Positions 1-9,059 are shown, numbered from the stretch's first letter. The stretch: 64,000 nt of DNA from Asticcacaulis sp. AC402 (GCF_000495835.1 NZ_AWGC01000015.1:62001-126000), one strand, 5' to 3'. Translations and numbers: made by a program. Notes: generated by a model not told the origin, from the letters alone.

Positions 1-251
1 ATGCAGTAGCCGTCACCCCAGCTGTGGTGCTTGCAGGCAAAGATGACTGGCCCGGCGGGCAGGCGCGCCTTGCCGCGGACCTCCAGCTTGATCCCGGCGA
101 AGATATCCATCGCCTGGACCATGCGGCGGGTATAACGCCTGATGACCCAGCCCACCGGCTTACGGCCAGGGAAGACGGTCAGGAACAGCGCAGTCATGCC
201 ATAGACTACTGACAGGAACCAATAGGCGATGGAAAAAAGAAAACTGTTCAT
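1..251 (-). CDS. PlsC-family acyltransferase, N-terminal part (cut by window edge)
   Basis: Reading the minus strand from the ATG at 249-251 gives 83 codons open to the window edge. The start MNSFLFSIAYWF leads into a hydrophobic segment typical of membrane-anchored 1-acylglycerol-3-phosphate acyltransferases. Near the cut, KHHSWGDGY contains the HX4D catalytic box of the LPLAT family. The expected role is transfer of an acyl chain to lysophosphatidic acid at the inner membrane. The gene follows the diguanylate cyclase in the same direction and has a perfect palindrome 25 bases upstream. The substrate cannot be fixed from this fragment. Confidence 0.75.
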   Translation of the reverse strand, partial: MNSFLFSIAYWFLSVVYGMTALFLTVFPGRKPVGWVIRRYTRRMVQAMDIFAGIKLEVRGKARLPAGPVIFACKHHSWGDGYC

Positions 252-275
252 GAAATGAGGCCTCGAGGCAGAGGT

Positions 276-298
276 GAGTTTGAACATTGTTCAAACTC
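276..298. promoter_or_regulatory. Perfect 10-bp inverted repeat, TetR-type operator candidate
   Basis: Arms GAGTTTGAAC and GTTCAAACTC are exact reverse complements around the spacer ATT. The site lies between the diguanylate cyclase stop and the acyltransferase start, 25 bases before the latter. There is no T-run on either side, so it is not an intrinsic terminator. Its length and symmetry fit a dimeric TetR-family regulator; this assignment is inference. Confidence 0.6.
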
Positions 299-324
299 TG
301 AGTCAAGACCTGAAATAATGGTGA

Positions 325-1386
325 TCAGGCGGCGTTGGAACCGCGCGTCTCGCCCTCGGCGACGGTGACCTTGTTGCGGCCGTTGTTCTTGGACAGGTAG
401 AGGGCCTTGTCCGCACGATCGAGCAGGTCGAATGAGTCTTCGCCGTGGGTGCGCTGGGCAATGCCAGCCGAGATGGTGACGGTACCCAGGTCTTCGTTGG
501 TCGAGCGGCGCTTGAGGACGCGTGATGCGATTTCGGTCCGGGCCTCGTTAAGCAGGCGTTCCACCGTGTTCGCGGTTTCACCCGGGAACAGCAGACCGAA
601 TTCCTCGCCGCCATAACGTGCGGCCAAACGCGGCGGACGGCCAATACGCGCCAGGACCGAGGCGACATAGCGCAGGACCTGATCGCCGGTCTGGTGGCCC
701 CAGGTGTCATTGAAGCGCTTGAAATGGTCGATATCGATAACGGCCAGGGTTAGCGGTCTGGTGACGTCGTCGCTGTCGCAGTGGGCGTCGAGCGCTTCGT
801 CAAAGGCCTTGCGGTTAGCCAGGTTGGTCAAGGCATCGGTCATGGCCTCCATTCGCACCTGATCCAGATGTTTGCGCAGGCGGGTGACTTCGCGAGAGGA
901 TTCCGACAGGCGGCCTTCCAGCACGCTGTGCTGGGTGAGGACCTGGGTGGTCGCGGTGGTCAGGCTGTCGATCAGACCCTTCAGGGCGGCCGTATCGACG
1001 GCGCTCATCGTCTTTTTGGCGCCTTCGAGCGTTTCGCCGTAGTGCTTTTGGGCCTTCTGGGCTTCGACAATGACTTCGGTGATCGAGGCCAATTCGCGCG
1101 TCAGCTTTAGGCCGGCGTCGCGAACTTCGTCGTTCAGTTTGAGGCGGGAGATGAACTTGGCCGCCAGGCTTTCTGAGATTTCTTCGGAAATGGTTTCGCC
1201 CGCCGCGATCAGACGGTAGATTTCCTGGGCCAGGGCGCCGTCGGGGTCACCGGCAACATGCAGCCAAAGTTCGTAGTTGAGCGGAGTTGGCCACACGCCG
1301 TGGTCTTGCATCAGTCGCAGAGCTTCTGCCGCCAAAGCATAGGCGGCGGGGCTTCTGACGCTGATTTCTATATCGTTGCTCATCAA
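325..1386 (-). CDS. Diguanylate cyclase (GGDEF domain)
   Basis: This 353-residue soluble protein has a GGDEF domain at about residues 175-340, with active-site GGEEF at 259-263 and an upstream metal-binding DIDHFKRFND motif. It should condense two GTP into cyclic di-GMP. The four residues at the allosteric I-site position (PPRL, expected RxxD) do not match, so product inhibition through that site is unlikely. Residues 1-170 are helical, with a coiled-coil-like stretch before the GGDEF domain and no transmembrane segment. The ATG at 1386 is followed by a second ATG one codon later; either could be used. Confidence 0.9.
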   Translation of the reverse strand: MMSNDIEISVRSPAAYALAAEALRLMQDHGVWPTPLNYELWLHVAGDPDGALAQEIYRLIAAGETISEEISESLAAKFISRLKLNDEVRDAGLKLTRELASITEVIVEAQKAQKHYGETLEGAKKTMSAVDTAALKGLIDSLTTATTQVLTQHSVLEGRLSESSREVTRLRKHLDQVRMEAMTDALTNLANRKAFDEALDAHCDSDDVTRPLTLAVIDIDHFKRFNDTWGHQTGDQVLRYVASVLARIGRPPRLAARYGGEEFGLLFPGETANTVERLLNEARTEIASRVLKRRSTNEDLGTVTISAGIAQRTHGEDSFDLLDRADKALYLSKNNGRNKVTVAEGETRGSNAA

Positions 1387-1479
1387 TCCCTCTGGCGTCC
1401 CTTACAGGGTCACTTATCTCGTGACAGGGAGACTTTAGAGAAATTGTTCTGACAGGCGGTTAACGGCGGGTACTTTTCG

Positions 1480-2928
1480 TCATGAATCCGCTTTTATGGT
1501 AACCGGACGCAGAAGAAAGGCGGGCATGTGATCGCCAAACGGACTATCGACCTTGGCTTTATCATTTGATTTTTCTGACGTTTTTTCGCGACGAGACGGC
1601 TTTTCGGGCCTGATTTCAGCCTTCGCCGGAGCGGTAGCGGGCGCTTCTTTTCTGGGCTCTGCGACCGCTTTTTCCACCGGTTCATAGGACGCGACCGTGT
1701 CACGCTTGCCCTTGGGTGCGTAATCGCGGTCGCTGCGTGCCCTTGGGCGACTGCTTTCGCGTTTTGCCGGGCGCGGTGATTCGTCCAAGGCACTGTAATC
1801 GATGTCAAGTTCCAGGACCGCCGGATCTTTTTTGATCAGCTTGACGACCTTGTCGTAATTCTTTTCGTCGGCCTGAGACAGCAGGAGATAGGCATCGCCC
1901 GAGCGGCCCGCCCGGCCGGTGCGGCCAATACGGTGAACATAGTCGTCAGCGTGGTGCGGAACATCGAAGTTGAAGATCTGCCCGACGTCAGGGATATCGA
2001 GACCGCGCGCGGCCACATCCGAGGCCACCAACAGGGTCAGGTCGCCCTTGCGGAACGAGTCGAGCGTCTTCATGCGCAGCGCCTGGTCGAGGTCGCCGTG
2101 GATCGGGGCGGCATTGAAACCATGGCTGATCAGTGACTTGGCGACGATATCGACATCGGTCTTGCGATTGCAGAACACGATACCGTTCTTGATGGTCAGG
2201 GTCTTGAGCAGGGCGCGCAGGGCTATGCGCTTAGCGCGCACGTCCTTATGCGGGATACGCAGGACGTACTGGCTGATGTTCTCGTTGGTTGAGGCCGGGC
2301 GCGACACCTCGATGCGGACCGGGTTGCGCAGGAACTGGCTGGTAAGCCGGGTGATTTCCGGTGGCATGGTCGCCGAGAAGAACAGGGTCTGGCGGTTCGG
2401 CGGCGTCAACTTGAAAATACGTTCAATGTCGGGGATGAAACCCATATCGAGCATGCGGTCGGCTTCGTCGACCACCATGATCTGGACTCCGGTCAGCAGG
2501 ACCTTGGAGCGCTCAAACAGGTCAAGCAGACGACCGGGCGTGCAAATCAGCACGTCAACGCCCTTGTCGAGTTTGGCGACCTGGTCGGCCATCGAGACAC
2601 CGCCGATCAGCAGGGCCCAGTTGAGCTTGTGATACTTTGCATACTTCTCGAACGCCTCGGCGACCTGGTCGGCCAGTTCGCGCGTTGGAGCCAGGACGAT
2701 TGAGCGCGGCATGCGGGCTTTGGAGCGGCCGGCGGCCAGGCGCTCGATCATTGGCAGGGTGAAGGCGGCGGTTTTACCGGTGCCGGTCTGGGCAATGCCC
2801 AGGACGTCGAGGCCGGTGAGGGCGATAGGAATCGCCTGTTCTTGGATGGCCGTGGGGGTATCATACCCCGTCTCGGCAATCGCCTTGAGCACTTCGGCGC
2901 CCAGGCCCAGATCTGAAAACTTCGTCAT
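1480..2928 (-). CDS. DEAD-box ATP-dependent RNA helicase (RhlE-like)
   Basis: All core motifs are visible: Q motif (TPTAIQEQAIP), Walker A AQTGTGKT at 46-53, PTRELA, TPGRLLD, VVDEADRMLDMGF, SAT and HRIGRTGRAGRSG. The last ~100 residues are basic and low in complexity, as in RhlE-type helicases that hold RNA through the tail. The expected role is ATP-driven RNA unwinding in ribosome assembly or mRNA decay. A leader of about 250 bases with two perfect hairpins separates it from parE upstream. RhlE rather than another DEAD-box subfamily is the best guess. Confidence 0.9.
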   Translation of the reverse strand: MTKFSDLGLGAEVLKAIAETGYDTPTAIQEQAIPIALTGLDVLGIAQTGTGKTAAFTLPMIERLAAGRSKARMPRSIVLAPTRELADQVAEAFEKYAKYHKLNWALLIGGVSMADQVAKLDKGVDVLICTPGRLLDLFERSKVLLTGVQIMVVDEADRMLDMGFIPDIERIFKLTPPNRQTLFFSATMPPEITRLTSQFLRNPVRIEVSRPASTNENISQYVLRIPHKDVRAKRIALRALLKTLTIKNGIVFCNRKTDVDIVAKSLISHGFNAAPIHGDLDQALRMKTLDSFRKGDLTLLVASDVAARGLDIPDVGQIFNFDVPHHADDYVHRIGRTGRAGRSGDAYLLLSQADEKNYDKVVKLIKKDPAVLELDIDYSALDESPRPAKRESSRPRARSDRDYAPKGKRDTVASYEPVEKAVAEPRKEAPATAPAKAEIRPEKPSRREKTSEKSNDKAKVDSPFGDHMPAFLLRPVTIKADS

Positions 2929-3015
2929 TGGGGTTCATTGCGCTTTTGCGGTGCGGTAGTCAATGGACGTGTAACGGGGTTTGGGGCCTGCGGCCCCATA
3001 AAACCTTCCCTTGAT

Positions 3016-3055
3016 CTTCTTCTGACCTCATCTTTAGGGGCGAGGTCAGAAGAAG
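3016..3055 (-). repeat. Perfect 14-bp hairpin in helicase leader
   Basis: Arms CTTCTTCTGACCTC (3016-3029) and GAGGTCAGAAGAAG (3042-3055) pair perfectly across a 12-base loop. It lies between parE and the helicase gene, both on the minus strand, 88 bases upstream of the helicase start. The flanking GGTTTT is too weak a T-run for a confident terminator. It may be a parE terminator, an attenuator or a helicase leader element. Confidence 0.5.
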
Positions 3056-3116
3056 GAAAATGAAGACTTGGGGGCGAAGCCCTTTGCTCGTCGCGTAGCT
3101 CCGAGCGTTCGTCGCG

Positions 3117-3141
3117 GAAGTCGACACACTGTGTCGACTTC
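3117..3141. repeat. Perfect 12-bp palindrome downstream of parE
   Basis: Arms GAAGTCGACACA and TGTGTCGACTTC are exact reverse complements around a single C. The palindrome lies 40 bases past the parE stop and is not followed by a T-run. It could be a dimeric protein site or an mRNA 3' end hairpin. Confidence 0.5.
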
Positions 3142-3180
3142 GTACGCTTTGCGTTCAGCGAAACGAAGCGCCTCACCTGA

Positions 3181-5268
3181 TTACACGTCCAGGTCCTCTG
3201 TCGCGAATTCCGCGTTGTCCTGAATAAACCGGTACCGCAGTTCCGGTTTGCGACCCATCAGGGTCTCGACCAGATTTTCGATATCCTCTTCGTCATGCGG
3301 CAGTGTCACCCGCGCCAGGGTCCGCGTCTTCGGATCCATGGTGGTTTCCTTCAACTGCGCCGGCATCATCTCACCCAGGCCCTTGAAGCGGCCGATTTCC
3401 GGCTTCTTGCCCTTGAAATGCTTGGCCAGAATCTCGGCGCGGTGGGCGTCGTCCTTGGCATAATGCACTTCCTTGCCATGGCCGATGCGGTATAGCGGTG
3501 GCATGGCCAGGTACAGGTTGCCGTTGCGGACCATCGCCGGCATGGTGCGGTAAAAGAAGGTAATCAAAAGACTGGCAATGTGGGCGCCGTCGACATCGGC
3601 GTCGGTCATGATGATGATGCGCTCGTAGCGCAGATCCTCTTCCTTGAACCTGGCGCCAGGCTGAACGCCCAAGGCGAGCCCCAGATCTGACAGCTCAGAG
3701 TTCTGCCGCAACTTGTCCACCGTGGCTGAAGCCACGTTCAGGATCTTGCCGCGCAGGGGCAGAATAGCCTGTGTATTGCGGTCGCGGCCTTGCTTGGCGG
3801 AACCACCGGCCGAATCGCCTTCGACAATGAACAATTCGGTGCCAATGGCATCCTGGCGCGAACAGTCGGCCAACTTGCCTGGAAGACGCAACTTGCGCGT
3901 TGCCGAAGCACGCTGAACTTCCTTGTCCTTGCGCTTTTTTAGCCGTTCTTCGGCCTTCTCAATGATAAATTGCAGCAGCTTCTCGGCCTGCTTCGGCGAC
4001 CCGGTCAGCCAGTGGTCAAACGGGTCGGCCAGGGCGCGTTCGACCAGGCGAGCGGCATCGCTCGACGACAGCCGGTCCTTGGTTTGCCCCTGGAATTCCG
4101 GATTGCGGATGAAGACCGAAATGACGATGCCGGCATAGGCCGCGACGTCTTCCGCCGTGATCAACGCACCGCGCTTGTCGCCGGTCATCTCGGCATAGGT
4201 CTTCAGCGAGCGCGTCAGGGCGGCGCGCAGCCCGGACTCGTGGGTGCCGCCGTCAGGAGTCGGGATGGTATTACAATAGGATTGGACGAAGCTGTCGTGG
4301 TCGTCGAATCCGGCCGCCGACCAGACGACGGCCCATTCGACCGCGCCCGCATCATCCTTGCGTTCAACACGCCCCGAAAAAATTTCGGTTATCGACTCAG
4401 TTCCCTGGATGCGTTCGGCCAGGTAGTCGGCCAGGCCGTTGGGGAAGAAGAACTTGTCTTCCGGCGGCGTCTGGTCGTGGATCTGAGACGGTGCGCATTT
4501 CCAGAAGATCTGCACGCCACGGAACAGATAGGCCTTGGCCTTGGCCATCCGATACAGCCGCGCCGGCTTGAAACGAATGCTGGTGCCAAAGATGTCGACA
4601 TCCGGCAGGAAACGCAGCTTCGAGCCGTGCTTCTTCGACGGCTGGACCTGCTCGATCGGCGCCAGGACGAGGCCGCGCGAGAAGTTTTGCTGCCACTCAT
4701 GACCGTCGCGCCACACGGTGACCTCCAGCCGTTCCGACAGGGCATTGACCACCGACGCGCCGACCCCGTGGAGACCGCCCGAGGTGGCGTAGGCCTTGCC
4801 CGAGAACTTGCCGCCGGAATGCAGCACAGTCATGATAACTTCGAGCGCGGACTTGCCGGGATATTTCGGGTGCGGATCGACCGGGATACCGCGACCATCA
4901 TCGCGGACGCTGACATAACCGTCGGCATCCATCTCGACCCAGATCGACTTGGCGTGATTCGCTACCGCCTCGTCCATAGCGTTGTCCAGCACTTCGGCGA
5001 ACAGGTGGTGCAGCGCCTTTTCGTCCGTGCCGCCAATATACATGCCCGGCCGCATCCGCACCGGCTCAAGCCCTTCCAGCACCTCGATGCTGGAGGCGGC
5101 GTAGCTCGAATCGGGGATGTGGGGTTGCGAGAGGGGCACGGGATTGGAGGCTACGAGTTTGGCCGCGGGCTGTGGACGCTTGGCGGCAGGGGGCGATTCG
5201 GGGGTAGGGGAGCCTTCAGGCTCCTCACCACCGTTGAACAGGTTGGGCTGGGGCGTGGTCGAAGTCAT
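3181..5268 (-). CDS. parE: DNA topoisomerase IV subunit B
   Basis: The 695-residue protein has a GHKL ATPase domain (LDNAMDEAV, DDGRGIPV, GGLHGVGASVVNALS), a transducer region, and a TOPRIM domain with EGDSAGGSAKQGRDR. The KAYATSGGLHGVG variant and the length point to ParE rather than GyrB. It provides the ATPase half of topoisomerase IV, which unlinks daughter chromosomes; parC is not in the window. The N-terminal ~45 residues are Pro/Ala-rich and poorly ordered. It starts at the ATG at 5268. Confidence 0.95.
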   Translation of the reverse strand: MTSTTPQPNLFNGGEEPEGSPTPESPPAAKRPQPAAKLVASNPVPLSQPHIPDSSYAASSIEVLEGLEPVRMRPGMYIGGTDEKALHHLFAEVLDNAMDEAVANHAKSIWVEMDADGYVSVRDDGRGIPVDPHPKYPGKSALEVIMTVLHSGGKFSGKAYATSGGLHGVGASVVNALSERLEVTVWRDGHEWQQNFSRGLVLAPIEQVQPSKKHGSKLRFLPDVDIFGTSIRFKPARLYRMAKAKAYLFRGVQIFWKCAPSQIHDQTPPEDKFFFPNGLADYLAERIQGTESITEIFSGRVERKDDAGAVEWAVVWSAAGFDDHDSFVQSYCNTIPTPDGGTHESGLRAALTRSLKTYAEMTGDKRGALITAEDVAAYAGIVISVFIRNPEFQGQTKDRLSSSDAARLVERALADPFDHWLTGSPKQAEKLLQFIIEKAEERLKKRKDKEVQRASATRKLRLPGKLADCSRQDAIGTELFIVEGDSAGGSAKQGRDRNTQAILPLRGKILNVASATVDKLRQNSELSDLGLALGVQPGARFKEEDLRYERIIIMTDADVDGAHIASLLITFFYRTMPAMVRNGNLYLAMPPLYRIGHGKEVHYAKDDAHRAEILAKHFKGKKPEIGRFKGLGEMMPAQLKETTMDPKTRTLARVTLPHDEEDIENLVETLMGRKPELRYRFIQDNAEFATEDLDV

Positions 5269-5335
5269 GGGCTTTACGGTGACGTGATTCGTTTCGAATC
5301 AAGTAAGCGAAACGCCCGACTTGGCAAGGCATACA

Positions 5336-5373
5336 CAAAGAAAAAGGCCGCAGGTCGATAACGACTTGCGGCC
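5336..5373 (-). terminator. Intrinsic terminator of first TorF porin
   Basis: On the minus strand a 12-bp stem (GGCCGCAAGTCG with CGACCTGCGGCC, one mismatch) with a 4-base loop is followed by TTTTTC. It lies about 40 bases after the porin stop codon. Confidence 0.8.
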
Positions 5374-5414
5374 CAATTGTAAGCCTTGCGGCCGGTTAGC
5401 CAGGAGATAATCTC

Positions 5415-6098
5415 TTAGAAGCCGACCTTCAGCGTCGCATAGATGTTGTCCGGCAGGTCCTCGCTGGGGACGTCGATAGGATCGACATCGGGACGGCCAG
5501 CGTCTGAGTAGCGAACGTCAAGCGACAGCGCGTCGGTGATGGCGTAGGTCACGCCGACGTTCCAGGTGGAGTAACCGGCAGCTTCATAGTTGCCGATGGC
5601 GCCCGAAACGGTCCACTTGTCGCCGATCGGCTGGGAAGCGTTAACTTCGTAATACGGATCTTCCAGGTCTTCGGCTGGCAGATACATGGCGAAGCCGATC
5701 GAGCCGGCGCCCATAGGGTGGCTGACGGCGGCCTTCAGTTCACCAAAGTCGAAATCACTGTTGTCGCTTTGATCTGGGTAAAAGTAGTGGATGTAACCGA
5801 AGTCAAACGAGAAATCGCCGGCAGACGGCGTGATGCCGGCATACAGGTCAACCTCGGTGCTGGCGGTATCGGCGCCAAAGTCAACGTTCGAACCCCATGC
5901 GCCAACGTAGTACATGCCCTTTTTGTAGTCTACGCCGCCCTGCAAAGCCGCGTTATCGTCAGTCTGGGTGACGCCGCGCCAAACATAGTTATTGGTGGCG
6001 GCGATGTTGAAGCTCAGCTCACCGGCGTCCTGCGCCGACGCTGCGCCGGCGAACAGGGCGCTGAGAGCTACAGCAGCGACAAGAAGAGTCTTTTTCAT
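5415..6098 (-). CDS. TorF/Gcw_chp-family outer-membrane porin-like protein (copy 1)
   Basis: The protein has 227 residues counted from the ATG at 6098, which begins a clear signal peptide (MKKTLLVAAVALSALF, cleavage near ASAQD). The mature part has alternating amphipathic beta strands, NNYVWRGVTQTDD near the start and a final strand ending in Phe (ATLKVGF), as expected for a small outer-membrane barrel of the Gcw_chp (TorF) family. The longer in-frame extension upstream lacks a signal and is rejected. A paralogue lies directly upstream. Such porin genes are often linked to amt and PII genes, which fits the genes that follow. Confidence 0.85.
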   Translation of the reverse strand: MKKTLLVAAVALSALFAGAASAQDAGELSFNIAATNNYVWRGVTQTDDNAALQGGVDYKKGMYYVGAWGSNVDFGADTASTEVDLYAGITPSAGDFSFDFGYIHYFYPDQSDNSDFDFGELKAAVSHPMGAGSIGFAMYLPAEDLEDPYYEVNASQPIGDKWTVSGAIGNYEAAGYSTWNVGVTYAITDALSLDVRYSDAGRPDVDPIDVPSEDLPDNIYATLKVGF

Positions 6099-6402
6099 AG
6101 TTAAAGTTCCCAGTTCCTTGGTTACGGCCGGTGCGACACAGGCACCGGCATTGAGTCGATTAGGTGTGTCGGTAAAACCTATATTAATGTACCAAAAAAT
6201 GCGAACGGGTATAGCCCCCATGAGCGTTTCGCCACGCTTTGATGCATATTTACCACGATTATTTCAAAGGCTTACAGCATATTTACAGACTTGGGGGCGA
6301 GACCTGGATTTCGCCGGCGCTGCCGGGCCGGCACGCATTTGTCATATTTAATTCACTGAAAACACTGCGCTTTCGCCGGGTTGCTTTCTCGCGAGTGCGA
6401 AA
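6099..6402. other. Intergenic region upstream of first TorF gene
   Basis: About 300 bases between the two porin genes. It is AT-richer than its surroundings and presumably carries the promoter of the downstream porin. I see no convincing ORF, inverted repeat or recognisable operator. Confidence 0.5.
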
Positions 6403-6437
6403 CAAAGCAGGGCCGCGGCGGCGAACCGCAGCGGCCC
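6403..6437 (-). terminator. Terminator of second TorF porin
   Basis: On the minus strand GGGCCGCTGCGG pairs with CCGCCGCGGCCC (one mismatch) across a TTCG tetraloop, followed by TGCTTTGTTT. It starts 24 bases after the porin stop. Confidence 0.7.
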
Positions 6438-6460
6438 TTCAGCGTAAACCCAGGTCAGGT

Positions 6461-7108
6461 TCAGAATACGGCCTTCAGCGTAACAGCCAGGCGCGGCTTG
6501 GCCGGTTCCAGCCATTCCGGGATGTTGGTGTCCGAGAATCGGGCGTCAAGCGCCAGGGTCGGGTTGAAGGCGTAAGTGACGCCGATGCTTCCGACCGAAT
6601 ACTTGAGGCCGGAAAGATCCTGTTCCCCGACAGCGCCCGACACGGTGAGCTTGTCGGTCACCGGATAGGCGGCGTTGATTTCATAGTAGGTGGTGTCGTC
6701 GAAGTCGATGTTGTGGAAGTAGGCGGCGCCGATAGAACCCTTGGGAAGGGCATAGGTGACGGCAGCCTTAGCTTCAGTAGAATTAAGCGTTTCATCGCCA
6801 TACTGATAGGTGACGAGGCCGAGGTCAAACGTGGCAGCGCCGACGACCGGCTTGATGCCGGCGTACAAGTCGACTTCGTAGTCGGCGAAGTCGACGTTCG
6901 AGGCCCAGCCGCCCGCGTAGAACATGCCGTTGCTGTAGTCGACGCCACCCTGAATGGCCGGGCTGCCATCGGTCTGGGTGAAGCCGCGGAAGACGTAGTC
7001 ATTGGTCACGGCGATATTGTAGCTGACGGTGCCTTCGGCCGAAGCGGAACCAGCGAAAGCCATGGTAGCGGCAGCGAGAGCGGTCGCGGCCAGGAGAATC
7101 TTCTTCAT
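6461..7108 (-). CDS. TorF/Gcw_chp-family outer-membrane porin-like protein (copy 2)
   Basis: The 215-residue paralogue of the neighbouring porin starts at the ATG at 7108 with a signal peptide (MKKILLAATALAAATMAF, cleavage near SASAEG). It shares the N-terminal strand pattern TNDYVFRGFTQTDG and the aromatic C-terminal strand ending VTLKAVF. Both copies have their own terminators, so they appear to be separately controlled. The position beside amt, glnA and glnB suggests a role in uptake of a nitrogen compound, but the substrate cannot be read from sequence. Confidence 0.85.
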   Translation of the reverse strand: MKKILLAATALAAATMAFAGSASAEGTVSYNIAVTNDYVFRGFTQTDGSPAIQGGVDYSNGMFYAGGWASNVDFADYEVDLYAGIKPVVGAATFDLGLVTYQYGDETLNSTEAKAAVTYALPKGSIGAAYFHNIDFDDTTYYEINAAYPVTDKLTVSGAVGEQDLSGLKYSVGSIGVTYAFNPTLALDARFSDTNIPEWLEPAKPRLAVTLKAVF

Positions 7109-7303
7109 TGTGTTGTTCCTCAGATGCGTTATGTCCAACCCGACCCAAGGCGTTTCCCGTATAGTTTTGACGTTTTTTATTGCAGTGCAATCAAGTTTGC
7201 ACATTTATGACAGCCATCCAAGACCTGTGTCAATATAACCCGTTGGTGTGACTAAAAATACACAATTGATATAATCAGTCGGCCATTACTGGCTATGTGC
7301 CAA

Positions 7304-7332
7304 CAAAAAAGGGCGCTTCCGAAGAAGCGCCC
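7304..7332 (-). terminator. Intrinsic terminator of ammonium transporter gene
   Basis: On the minus strand a perfect 9-bp stem (GGGCGCTTC with GAAGCGCCC) closes a TTCG loop and is followed by TTTTTTG. It lies 40 bases after the amt stop. Confidence 0.9.
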
Positions 7333-7372
7333 CGTCTCTTTTGTGCAACAGGTTAAATTTGGGTAAGTAGGT

Positions 7373-8833
7373 TTAGTGATCCATGACTTCGTCGTGTTGC
7401 GACGAGTCAAGACCGGCGTCTTCATCAGCTTCAGACACGCGCAAACCTGTCGTGAACTTGCAGATGATGAGGATGATCAGAGTGCCGATTGCTGACCAGG
7501 CGACGGTGACGCCCAGGCCATACAACTGCTTCATGACCTGTTCAATGCCCGGGTTGCCCAGAGAATTTACAGCCGGGTTAGCCAGAACGCCCGTCAGCAC
7601 AGCGCCCAGGAAACCACCGGCACCATGGATGCCGAAAGCGTCGAGCGAGTCGTCGTAGCCGAGCAGCTTCTTGATCCAGGTTGCCGAAATGTAGCAGACC
7701 GGACCGGCGAGCGCGCCGCAAATTATAGCACCGACAGGGTCTACGAAACCGCAGGCCGGGGTAATGACGACCAGGCCGGATACCAGACCGGACAGGATGC
7801 CGATCAGTGATGGCTTGCCGCGGAAGACCCACTCAACGATCTTCCAGGAAATGCCACCCATACAGGCTGCCAAAATGGTGTTCAGCAGAGCGACAGAGGC
7901 GATGCCGTCACCCGCCCACTCCGAACCGGCGTTGAAGCCGATCCAGCCGACGAACAGGAGCGACGCACCGATCATCACGAACACAACGTTGCCCGGAGCC
8001 ATGTTTTCCGAGCCGTAACCCTTGCGGCGGCCGAGGAACAGGGCTGCGACCAGACCCGCGACACCGGAGTTGCAGTGAACCACGGCGCCACCGGCAAAGT
8101 CGAGAACGCCAGCCTGACCCAGTAAACCACCGCCCCAGACCATGTGGCAGATCGGCGCATAAACCAGAAGCGACCACAGAATCATGAAGAGAATCAGACC
8201 CGAGAACTTGACACGTTCGGCAAAGGCGCCGGTGATCAGGGCCGGGGTGATGATGGCGAAGGTCAGTTGATAGGCAATCCAAGTATATTCAGGAATGCCC
8301 GCAACGAAGCCATTGCTGTAGGCGGTCGTCATGGTTGTCTTGGCAAGCAACAGATTGTCGAAGCCGCCAAAGAACAGGTTCAATGTGTCGGCGGGTATGC
8401 CGAACAAGGGTTCGGCGACCTTGCCGAACGCCATAGAGTAACCGACAGCCCACCATGCAACGGAAACGAAGCAGGTGATGGCGACCGATTGGGTAACCGT
8501 AGCGACGATGTTTTTCCTGCGCACCATGCCGCCATAAAACAGCGCCAGGCCCGGCAGGGTCATCATCAGCACCATGGCGGTACAGAAGATGAGGAAGGTA
8601 GTAGCGGCTGGATCCAGCACCAGTTCGACCTGGGATGGAAGCAGGGTCGCAGCCGCCGGAGCGGCTTCCGCTGCAGGAGCAGCTTCCGCGACCGCAGAGG
8701 CGGTTTCAGAAGCCACGGCTTCGGCCGAGGCCACCGCTGTGTCCTGGGCGAGAACGACACTGGCGGCGGGAGCCACCAGAAGGAGGGCGGCGGCCGCAGC
8801 CACAGCTCTCGAGAGTTTGATCCACGTTTTCAA
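7373..8833 (-). CDS. amt: Ammonium transporter (Amt/MEP/Rh family)
   Basis: The ~486-residue polytopic inner-membrane protein has family signatures TVTQSVAITCFVSVAWW, DFAGGAVVHCNSGVAGL and FGIHGAGGFLGAVLTG, the last with a pore histidine. It conducts ammonium or ammonia inward and is normally gated by a PII protein; glnB lies two genes upstream. An Ala-rich signal peptide and a spacer of about 40 residues precede the first channel helix. I prefer the TTG at 8833 (product begins MKTWIKLSR) because GGGGGA sits five bases upstream and this gives a clean signal peptide. An in-frame ATG at 8872 would add 13 residues. Confidence 0.92.
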   Translation of the reverse strand: MKTWIKLSRAVAAAAALLLVAPAASVVLAQDTAVASAEAVASETASAVAEAAPAAEAAPAAATLLPSQVELVLDPAATTFLIFCTAMVLMMTLPGLALFYGGMVRRKNIVATVTQSVAITCFVSVAWWAVGYSMAFGKVAEPLFGIPADTLNLFFGGFDNLLLAKTTMTTAYSNGFVAGIPEYTWIAYQLTFAIITPALITGAFAERVKFSGLILFMILWSLLVYAPICHMVWGGGLLGQAGVLDFAGGAVVHCNSGVAGLVAALFLGRRKGYGSENMAPGNVVFVMIGASLLFVGWIGFNAGSEWAGDGIASVALLNTILAACMGGISWKIVEWVFRGKPSLIGILSGLVSGLVVITPACGFVDPVGAIICGALAGPVCYISATWIKKLLGYDDSLDAFGIHGAGGFLGAVLTGVLANPAVNSLGNPGIEQVMKQLYGLGVTVAWSAIGTLIILIICKFTTGLRVSEADEDAGLDSSQHDEVMDH

Positions 8834-9059
8834 AGTATCCCCCTTGGATAAGCGGATATTGCACATGCTCACAGTGCCGTGACTTCGAAGGATCGGAAAG
8901 GGGATTGTGAGGTTAACGAAGCGTAAGGCTGGTTCGCCGGGACATTTGCGTCATTTATGTGTCAAATTGTGGCAAAAGCCAGCCAAAACACCAGAAATAG
9001 ATATGGTAACTAACGAAACTAAATTAGTATCAATGGTAATAAAGGCAGAACTGCGAAGA
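8834..9059. other. Intergenic region upstream of amt
   Basis: This stretch upstream of amt is AT-rich around 8940-9060 and likely holds its promoter. I see no ORF or strong palindrome. The bases from 9099 to 9271, between the glnA terminator and the glnA stop, show nothing recognisable. Confidence 0.4.

Noticed and set aside
2925-3176. 83-residue frame in the helicase leader
   Set aside because: It overlaps two perfect hairpins, has no ribosome site and no family resemblance; explained by non-coding structure.
3970-5361. 463-residue plus-strand open frame opposite parE
   Set aside because: It is fully antisense to a certain parE gene, has Arg/Gly/Val-biased composition typical of a shadow frame and no domain.
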